A DNA stretch of 7,160 bases, from the NCBI GenBank assembly GCA_020345785.1, contig CP070771.1, positions 1,193,429 to 1,200,588 of the forward strand. Reading direction: 5' to 3'. The DNA is from Desulfobacterales bacterium. Its GTDB lineage: Bacteria > Desulfobacterota > Desulfobacteria > Desulfobacterales > JAFDCJ01. Under the pieces are notes generated by a model. The model saw only the letters and a program-made list of their open reading frames with translations, searched no databases and was not told where the DNA came from. Made by a program: the position numbers and the translations under genes. Of this stretch, positions 1 to 5,458 are shown in pieces. Within the stretch, counting starts at the first letter, position 1; each line of letters opens with the position of its first letter.

Positions 1-2
1 TT

Positions 3-485
3 ATCGACCGGTTTTATCAGGTGGTCTATCCTCAATTCGGGTTTAGAGATCAAGCAGCAAACGATAAGGAGATCCCTCTCCAGGAGCAGGTTTTGATTTT
101 GCATTACATGATGGCCCGGGAAATTCCGTCCCCGGCCGGCCACTGGATATCGTACCGGGAGATTCCCGGTGCAGCGTTTTATTTCGGCGCATTTGTAAAA
201 CGGGCGGTGGAGCCCTTCAAAAAGGTATTCAGCAACAATATGGCCGGATTTGCCAAGGCCGCACAGAAGCTGAAGGCGACAGAAATTGATAGCGGTGATG
301 CGGCTTTTGAATTCAGGGTTCTGCCGGCCGTATCCCTGCAGCTGATTCTGTGGGGCGGCGACGATGAATTTCCGGCCGAGGCCAACATTCTATTTGATAA
401 AAACATCGGTCAGATCCTCTCGCCGGAAGATGTGGCATGGCTGGCGGGTATGGTGGTGTATCGGCTGATGGCGCTGGCGCGCTGA
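3..485 (+). CDS. DUF3786 domain protein, C-terminal part (5' end outside window)
   Basis: The reading frame is open from the left edge (position 3) to TGA at 483-485, giving 160 codons without a start that must be real; the GTG at 21 is internal to the conserved region and has no ribosome binding site, so the gene very probably begins upstream. The protein matches the DUF3786 pattern as I know it: a segment reading QVLILHYMMA, then GHWISYREIPG, an aromatic stretch AAFYFGAFV, a helix rich in Lys/Ala, and near the end SLQLILWGGDDEFPAEA followed by NILFD. DUF3786 proteins are soluble, about 200 residues long, and occur in Desulfobacterota and other anaerobes; their biochemical function is not established. 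No signal peptide or membrane segment is visible in the part present. The gene is followed by 510 bp of non-coding DNA, so it is the last gene of its transcript. Family assignment is fairly secure; function is unknown. Confidence 0.8.
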   Translation: MDRFYQVVYPQFGFRDQAANDKEIPLQEQVLILHYMMAREIPSPAGHWISYREIPGAAFYFGAFVKRAVEPFKKVFSNNMAGFAKAAQKLKATEIDSGDAAFEFRVLPAVSLQLILWGGDDEFPAEANILFDKNIGQILSPEDVAWLAGMVVYRLMALAR

Positions 486-506
486 GGGAGAATCGGTGGG
501 GTAGCA

Positions 507-530
507 ATTCCAAGGCTTTGTTGTTGGAAT
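507..530. other. Small AT-rich hairpin after the DUF3786 gene
   Basis: ATTCCAA at 507-513 is perfectly complementary to TTGGAAT at 524-530, with a 10-nt loop. It lies 21 bp after the stop codon of the DUF3786 gene. No U-run follows, and the stem is weak, so it is not a typical intrinsic terminator. The arm uses the same ATTCCAA word as the larger inverted repeat just downstream, and may be a decayed piece of the same repeat family. Confidence 0.4.
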
Positions 531-549
531 ATCCGGGGCAAATCAAGCC

Positions 550-770
550 ATAAAAACTCCAAATTCCAAGCACCAAATCTCAAACAAATCCCAATAACCA
601 AAATTCCAAATTTCAAACAGATGATCTTTTCACGATCGTGCCCAATAACCTCATTATCCTCGAATAGGGTCTACGAAGCAATGCGATAGAACTGCCGTGA
701 ATGTTTTGGTTATTGAAAATTGGAATTTGAGATTTAATTGTAATTTGGTGCTTGGAATTTGGAATTTTAT
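550..770. repeat. 221-bp imperfect inverted-repeat element with AT-rich arms
   Basis: The left arm (about 550-617) and right arm (about 704-770) are reverse complements with indels. Two perfect blocks fix the alignment: the 20-mer at 559-578 (CCAAATTCCAAGCACCAAAT) is the exact complement of 743-762, and the 12-mer at 592-603 (CAATAACCAAAA) is the exact complement of 704-715. The blocks occur in the same order in both arms but are 13 bp apart on the left and 27 bp apart on the right, so the arms have diverged by insertion or deletion. The ~85-bp centre is unrelated unique DNA with a 10-bp palindrome. No transposase is encoded. Within each arm, words such as CCAAATTCC and CAAAT recur, giving a low-complexity, C/A-biased strand. 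It may be a MITE-like or REP-like dispersed element; I cannot tell from one copy. The 210 bp after it (771-980) contain no gene I would defend. Confidence 0.8.
631..640. other. Perfect 10-bp palindrome CACGATCGTG
   Basis: CACGATCGTG equals its own reverse complement and sits in the centre of the 221-bp inverted-repeat element. It could be a dimeric regulator's site, a cruciform centre, or chance; it does not extend beyond 5 bp per half. It is over 350 bp from the next start codon. Confidence 0.35.
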
Positions 771-981
771 TGTCTTACGAAAACGTTCGATGCAACTGGT
801 TGAGAGTTTACTTTGATGTTATTCCACCCCGATTGACTGCCTCCACCAACCATTTCCTTGAAAATCCCCTTCAGCTCTGGTATCTTCTTGACATCCGGCA
901 TTTTGCTGATGAATATGTGAATACTCGAATTGATTCATTTTAACCCATTTCTGGGATAAACTGACGATAAGATTCTATTCC

Positions 982-986
982 GGAGG
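982..986 (+). promoter_or_regulatory. Ribosome binding site that supports a TTG start at 996
   Basis: GGAGG at 982-986 lies 9 nt before TTG at 996-998. This is an ideal Shine-Dalgarno sequence and spacing, and the next in-frame ATG is many codons further on (1089) without such a site. It is the main reason for choosing the uncommon TTG as initiation codon of the 1393-residue protein. I see no convincing -35/-10 pair in the preceding 100 bp. Confidence 0.75.
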
Positions 987-995
987 TCGCCACTT

Positions 996-3900
996 TTGAA
1001 AGTAAAATCCAAAGCCCTCGAGGTCAACTTGGCCGATTATCATGTTGACGTGACAATTGATGCCAAGTATTCCATCTTGCAGGAGGTAATGTCTAAATAT
1101 TACGGCTTGTTGGAAGGATTGAATACATTTCTAAAAGAGCTGTCTCATCCCTACCTTAATTGGCGGTTTGTTGTTACGGAGGCCCGTAAATATGCGCTGG
1201 AATATTTTCATTTGCTCAAGAAACATCCCGGGGGACCCGAGGCCGCCCGACTGTTGGTCGATATTTTTATCCGAGCATTGGAAGAGTGCAAAGAAGATGA
1301 GGTAAAAAGAGATTCGGTCGACAACATCTTGTTGTTTATTCAGAAAGCAATTAACGATTCCGGACGGAGATTTGAAAATTTTCAGCCGATCATCGATGCC
1401 GCTCTTGAAAAGATCCACCGTCTCCCAGATCACCTCTTTTCTTTATTTGTAAGAAGCTATTATGGGATTAACCGTTTGGCGCGCGCTTATCTGAGCAGTT
1501 CGGGACGGGCCGACACGAATTTCAGAACCTTAAATCTTTTGCTGATCAAATATTATGACCACATTTACGGTTACTGGCTCGAAGTGGAAGATCCCCAGAT
1601 CTGGTTTGAAAAAGAAACGGATATGAACTTCGCTGGAGACCAATTCGCTGAATTTTTTAAACCTATATCCCATCATCAGCTCAATGAATGGCAGGTCCAG
1701 CTTAAATCGAGGATGAAGGATCAGTCGATCGATTCAAGGGAAATGTTGTTACGGTTGCTGGAACTTCCCGGTTTCGGACAGATTGTAGAGACCTACCGCC
1801 AAATTCCGCGTCAACTGTTGCGAAAATTTGATAATAAAGGACGTAGTCACCACCTTAAATTAATTTTCCTTTTTCGAATCATGAATCTCAGGGGATTAGC
1901 CCTTATCCACGAGGAAACGCTGCGGGATATCAACCAGACCCTGACCTGGATTATCGAGAACGAAAATTATCGCAATATCGAGTACCTGATCCGCAAAACC
2001 TTTACCATCCTTAAAGAACAAACCCGCATGTATCCAGCAACAGCATTGAATTGCGTGCTGAACATGGGCAAAGGTGTCTTCAAAACCGATGAAATCGATC
2101 TGGTTAATTTTTTTATCAATGGCGTTATCGATCTGGGTTTTCAGGCGCCCATGCTTCAGGGCGTGGATAATGAATGGCAAATTAGAGTCAACAGCACCCA
2201 TATTCAGAATGTCAGAACCTGGCTGGAGCTGATTGAGGTCAACCCGAAATGGTCAACCCGATTGCTATCCGGCTTGATTATCCATCTTTCGATCTGTGGT
2301 GTCTTTATAAAAGATATTGATCTTTTTCCCCGTGATATCACCCGTTTTTTAGACAGCAATATCGAACCGGTTTTTAATCTTGCCAAACAGCTCACCCGGC
2401 TTCTTCCGGCTTTCTTTAATGATATCGGTGCCGAAGGAAAATTAAGAGACATATCCACCCGGATCGATGAGATCACGCATCGCCGGGACAGACTTATCCA
2501 TTTTCTACGAAAACAGAGCCACGTTGAAAGCAGCAACCGGATCGTGTCGTTTATGGAGGCCACCCTGCATTTCTGGCAGACTCGCGACAAAACCCCTTTG
2601 GTACCTTATATTCCTCCTTCGATCTATGATGAAATCGATACCAGAGGACCTTTTATCGACGGCGTCCATAAGATTTACTCTCACTTGGCAGATCAAGGCG
2701 TCAAACTTCTTCATGATTTACTGACCCTTTCTGAAAAAAAAATAGAAAGCCTGATGGACCAGATTGCCGATGTCCCGGATGTTGATCGGGAACGCGTCTT
2801 TTTATCCATTGCGTTTTATAAATTGCTCCATCAAAAATACAGGTTTGATTACCATGAGCTGAAAGGTTATATTACCCAGTTGCGCACCGAAGCCCTGCCG
2901 GAATTAAATCGAGTAGAAAAAGCGCTGGCGGAACCTGACATCAAAATCAGGCTATTTATGCTGTTGGATTATCTTGAAAAACTAAAAAATATTATTACCT
3001 CCGATCAGTCATTTGAAATTAAAGAAAATATATATAAGAAAAGACATATCACGATTGATATCCCCTCCATGTACGGCAGTTATCACGAGATGAAATTTGA
3101 CTGCCTGGGGCTCACATTTCGACTGGAAGCCCTGGTGAATGTGCTGCTCGAAGAACTTATTCGAGATATTGATCTGAGCTTGATAACCAAAGCCACCTTT
3201 TATCAGATTTACAGCCTTTTGAGGCTGTTTGATAAAGCAATGAAGCTGGACGGGATATCATCGGTTGAATTTGAGCGACAACTGGAATTTTTAGCCCATT
3301 CGCTGGAAGTCAAAGGATTTACCCAGACTCAGTATCTGGATATATTTAAAGGCTTCGCCCTGGCGGTCAAAAACATTATCCACGATTATTTTCACAATAT
3401 TCACGGCCAGAACCTCAACCGCATCCTATCACAGCTTTCCGCCGATCAGATCCTGCCGAAATTTCTTCCCAGAGAGCAGCTGGATGATAGTGAGAAACTG
3501 GATCACCGGGTGTCCGAAATGTTTTTCCGGGAGCAAATTGCACTGTCTCTGGGACTGCAGCAACTTGATTTGTTTTTGAGCAAAATCCTGACCACCCTGT
3601 TCCAGCAATCCTATAAATTGCCGAAAGATCTCCTGCACCAACTGCTGCTGTACGACCCTCAAAATGCCATGACCCCGATCCACTCCGCCAGGAGTCGGGT
3701 GACCGGCATCATTCACCTGGGTAACAAGGGGCTCAACCTGGTCAAATTGAAAAATTTCGGGTTTCCCGTGCCGCCCGGATTTATCATCACGACCGAAGTC
3801 TTTCGCTGCCGCCGGGTCATTGCCAGCTATCCGCCGGCGACTGAAAATTTTAAGGAGCAGGTCGCCCAGAATATCGCTAAATTGGAAAAAATAACCGACA

Positions 3901-5177
3901 AAAAATTTGGCGATCCCAAGAACCCCCTGCTGTTATCGGTGCGCAGCGGCTCTTCGATTTCCCAACCCGGCATGATGGATACCCTGCTGGACGTGGGCAA
4001 CAACGAAGAAATTACCGCCGGAATCGCCGCCATAACCGGCAACGCCTGGTTTGCCTGGGACAATTACCGCCGGTTTCTGCAATGTTATGGAATGGCATTC
4101 GGACTCAAACGCGATGATTTCGATGCGATTATCAGTGAACAGAAAACCAAGCAGGGAATTCCCTACAAAAGAGAATTCACGGGCGAGCAAATGAGGCAGG
4201 TGGCTTTGATGTACAAAGCCCTGATTCAGGATTCGGGGGTTGAAATTTTGGAAACCCCGTTTGAACAGCTCTACATGGCGATTAAGAGCGTTTTGGATTC
4301 ATGGGAATCCGCCAAGGCCGGTGCTTACCGTCAAATTATGGGAATTTCAGACGACTGGGGTACCGCCGTTACGGTTCAGACAATGGTGTACGGTAATATC
4401 TCTCAAGAATCCGGCTCCGGGGTCATATTTACCCACAATCCCAGGTGGACTGGAGACACCCTAAAATTGTGGGGCGACTTCACCATCGGCAATCAAGGCG
4501 AGGATGTTGTCTCCGGGTTGGTCAGAACCAATCCCGTATCGATATTTCAGCAGGAAATTGAAATGCGGGCTACAGATATCACGCTGGAAACCCATTTCCC
4601 GAAAATTTATCATGCCTTAAAAGAATGGGCGCATGATCTCATTGACGAGAAAAAATGGAGTCCTCAGGAAATGGAATTTACCTTTGAAAGCCCGGCGGTA
4701 AAAGATTTGTATCTGCTTCAAACCCGTGATCTGGCCATCCGTGAGCGCAAAAAAGCACTGACCTTTGACTTTAAAAATAAAAACGAAGCTGTCTATCTGG
4801 GGCATGGGATCGGTGTGAGCGGCGGTGCGATGAGCGGACGACTGGTGTTTAGTCTTAAAGAGATTGAAGAATGGCGCATCAATGAACCGGAAACCAGATT
4901 AATACTTGCCAGAGCCGATACCGTGCCGGATGATATTCGAGAAATTCATGCCGCCGACGGATTGCTGACAGCCAAGGGCGGATTGACATCCCACGCGGCT
5001 GTGGTGGCACACCGGCTTGGCAAAACCTGTATTGTGGGGTGCGGCGATCTGATTTGTGATGAGCGGAAAAAAAGCTGTTCCTTCAATCAGACAGTTGTCA
5101 ACTCCGGCGATTATATCAGCATTGACGGCCAGGAAGGATCGGTCTTTGGAGGATTAATCAAGGTGAAGGAAACCTGA
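996..5177 (+). CDS. PPDK-like ATP-grasp/phosphohistidine protein with ~900-residue unknown N-terminal region, no PEP/pyruvate barrel
   Basis: Seen: 1393 residues from TTG. Residues ~905-1250 follow the PPDK ATP-binding region: LGNKGLNL (Lys911 matches the ATP-site Lys near PPDK position 22), SVRSGSS with Arg983, PGMMDTLL 991-998, WDNYRRF 1021-1027, DDWGTAV 1119-1125, SGSGVIFTHNP 1139-1149, GNQGEDVVSG 1165-1174, EMEFT 1225-1229 and LLQTR 1240-1244. Residues ~1269-1393 are the swivelling domain with GGLTSHAAVVAHR; His1333 is the predicted phosphorylated residue. The protein ends there, so the C-terminal TIM barrel that binds PEP/pyruvate in PPDK (normally ~870 residues in total) is missing. Residues 1-~900 look mainly helical and soluble, with no motif I recognise, no signal peptide and no membrane segment. 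Family knowledge: glucan water dikinase and rifampicin phosphotransferase also combine ATP-grasp and His domains with a different acceptor module. Inference: ATP-dependent autophosphorylation of His1333, then transfer to an unknown acceptor, perhaps bound by the N-terminal region. A regulatory or PEP-sensing role is an alternative. Domain calls are secure; substrate is unknown. Confidence 0.9.
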   Translation: MKVKSKALEVNLADYHVDVTIDAKYSILQEVMSKYYGLLEGLNTFLKELSHPYLNWRFVVTEARKYALEYFHLLKKHPGGPEAARLLVDIFIRALEECKEDEVKRDSVDNILLFIQKAINDSGRRFENFQPIIDAALEKIHRLPDHLFSLFVRSYYGINRLARAYLSSSGRADTNFRTLNLLLIKYYDHIYGYWLEVEDPQIWFEKETDMNFAGDQFAEFFKPISHHQLNEWQVQLKSRMKDQSIDSREMLLRLLELPGFGQIVETYRQIPRQLLRKFDNKGRSHHLKLIFLFRIMNLRGLALIHEETLRDINQTLTWIIENENYRNIEYLIRKTFTILKEQTRMYPATALNCVLNMGKGVFKTDEIDLVNFFINGVIDLGFQAPMLQGVDNEWQIRVNSTHIQNVRTWLELIEVNPKWSTRLLSGLIIHLSICGVFIKDIDLFPRDITRFLDSNIEPVFNLAKQLTRLLPAFFNDIGAEGKLRDISTRIDEITHRRDRLIHFLRKQSHVESSNRIVSFMEATLHFWQTRDKTPLVPYIPPSIYDEIDTRGPFIDGVHKIYSHLADQGVKLLHDLLTLSEKKIESLMDQIADVPDVDRERVFLSIAFYKLLHQKYRFDYHELKGYITQLRTEALPELNRVEKALAEPDIKIRLFMLLDYLEKLKNIITSDQSFEIKENIYKKRHITIDIPSMYGSYHEMKFDCLGLTFRLEALVNVLLEELIRDIDLSLITKATFYQIYSLLRLFDKAMKLDGISSVEFERQLEFLAHSLEVKGFTQTQYLDIFKGFALAVKNIIHDYFHNIHGQNLNRILSQLSADQILPKFLPREQLDDSEKLDHRVSEMFFREQIALSLGLQQLDLFLSKILTTLFQQSYKLPKDLLHQLLLYDPQNAMTPIHSARSRVTGIIHLGNKGLNLVKLKNFGFPVPPGFIITTEVFRCRRVIASYPPATENFKEQVAQNIAKLEKITDKKFGDPKNPLLLSVRSGSSISQPGMMDTLLDVGNNEEITAGIAAITGNAWFAWDNYRRFLQCYGMAFGLKRDDFDAIISEQKTKQGIPYKREFTGEQMRQVALMYKALIQDSGVEILETPFEQLYMAIKSVLDSWESAKAGAYRQIMGISDDWGTAVTVQTMVYGNISQESGSGVIFTHNPRWTGDTLKLWGDFTIGNQGEDVVSGLVRTNPVSIFQQEIEMRATDITLETHFPKIYHALKEWAHDLIDEKKWSPQEMEFTFESPAVKDLYLLQTRDLAIRERKKALTFDFKNKNEAVYLGHGIGVSGGAMSGRLVFSLKEIEEWRINEPETRLILARADTVPDDIREIHAADGLLTAKGGLTSHAAVVAHRLGKTCIVGCGDLICDERKKSCSFNQTVVNSGDYISIDGQEGSVFGGLIKVKET

Positions 5178-5178
5178 T

Positions 5179-5234
5179 GGGTGCCGGGTTGCGGGTTGCG
5201 TGTTGCGTGGTTCGGGTTGCGGGTTGCGGGATGC
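5179..5234 (+). repeat. Phased G-rich heptanucleotide array starting at the stop codon
   Basis: Eight consecutive 7-bp units run in perfect register: GGGTGCC, GGGTTGC, GGGTTGC, GTGTTGC, GTGGTTC, GGGTTGC, GGGTTGC, GGGATGC. The first unit begins 2 nt after the TGA of the dikinase-like gene, so the array forms the start of its 3' untranslated region. Decay continues to about 5261 with GGTTGAGGGTTCAGAGG. All units are G-rich on the + strand. The six GGG runs fall in two groups of three with 4-nt loops, separated by 18 nt, so a G-quadruplex with one long loop is conceivable. Heptanucleotide tandem repeats are known in other bacteria (for example the STRR repeats of filamentous cyanobacteria); their role is unclear. 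Confidence 0.85.
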
Positions 5235-5315
5235 GAGTGTCTTAGGTTGAGGGTTCAGAGGCAAGCTGGAATTGAATAATGAATATTGAAAATTGAATAT
5301 TTGTGGATGTCGCTC

Positions 5316-5336
5316 GCGCAGCGCAGGCGCTTGCGC
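5316..5336. other. GC-rich hairpin between the dikinase-like and GAPDH genes
   Basis: GCGCAGCG at 5316-5323 pairs with CGCT at 5328-5331 and GCGC at 5333-5336, with a 4-nt loop (CAGG) and one bulged T at 5332, giving 8 base pairs that are mostly G-C. No U-run follows directly (a TTTT comes 18 nt later), so it is not a clean intrinsic terminator, but it could stall polymerase or protect a 3' end. It stands out from the AT-rich DNA on both sides. Confidence 0.5.
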
Positions 5337-5398
5337 CGCGTGTTGCTCGGTCACTTTTATGAGAGTTGCTATTAAAAAAGATCCGCCAGAGGCTTACC

Positions 5399-5432
5399 TT
5401 AAATATTCAATGGTCAATCTTAAATATTCAAT
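5399..5432 (+). promoter_or_regulatory. Two 13-bp direct repeats 21 bp apart upstream of the GAPDH gene
   Basis: TTAAATATTCAAT occurs exactly at 5399-5411 and again at 5420-5432, a spacing of 21 bp (two helical turns), so both copies face the same side of the DNA. The second copy ends 11 bp before the ribosome binding site. The arrangement suits a pair of operator sites for a regulator, or overlapping promoter elements, but it also forms one arm of a repeat element and may simply come from that. No clear -35/-10 pair could be fixed here. Confidence 0.4.
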
Positions 5433-5443
5433 CCTAAGAAGAT

Positions 5444-5449
5444 GGGAGG
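5444..5449 (+). promoter_or_regulatory. Ribosome binding site that selects ATG 5459 for the GAPDH gene
   Basis: GGGAGG at 5444-5449 directly abuts the first in-frame ATG (5450), is only 3 nt before the second (5453), and is 9 nt before the third (5459). Only the third has usable spacing, so the protein is predicted to start with MTNAGSSG and have 418 rather than 421 residues. Confidence 0.7.
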
Positions 5450-5458
5450 ATGATGGAC

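Larger units (their letters stand above)
5269..5433. repeat. 165-bp inverted-repeat element with ATTGAATATT-type arms
   Basis: The left arm 5269-5302 and right arm 5401-5433 are imperfect reverse complements of about 33 nt. The innermost 11 nt are exact: ATTGAATATTT at 5292-5302 pairs with AAATATTCAAT at 5401-5411, and ATTGA further out in each arm also matches. The ~98-bp centre is compositionally different, with a GC-rich hairpin at 5316-5336. No protein is encoded. The design (AT-rich, low-complexity arms around a unique centre) repeats that of the 221-bp element at 550-770, though the arm sequences differ. The right arm ends 25 bp before the GAPDH start, so it is part of that gene's leader or promoter region. 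Confidence 0.7.

Noticed and set aside
752..943. 63-codon + strand frame between the inverted repeat and the dikinase-like gene
   Set aside because: Its ATG lies inside the repeat arm, there is no ribosome binding site, and the product resembles no family I know.
944..955. CCCA/TGGG mini-hairpin upstream of the dikinase-like gene
   Set aside because: Only 4 bp of stem, expected by chance.
996..5177. Annotation as authentic pyruvate, phosphate dikinase (ppdK)
   Set aside because: The PEP/pyruvate-binding TIM barrel is absent and the N-terminal 900 residues are not part of PPDK.
5179..5261. Telomere-like or CRISPR interpretation of the G-rich array
   Set aside because: Units are only 7 bp with no spacers, and no cas genes or replicon end features are present.
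5450..5458. First two ATG codons of the GAPDH frame as the start
   Set aside because: The Shine-Dalgarno sequence ends at 5449, leaving 0 or 3 nt spacing; ATG 5459 has 9 nt.
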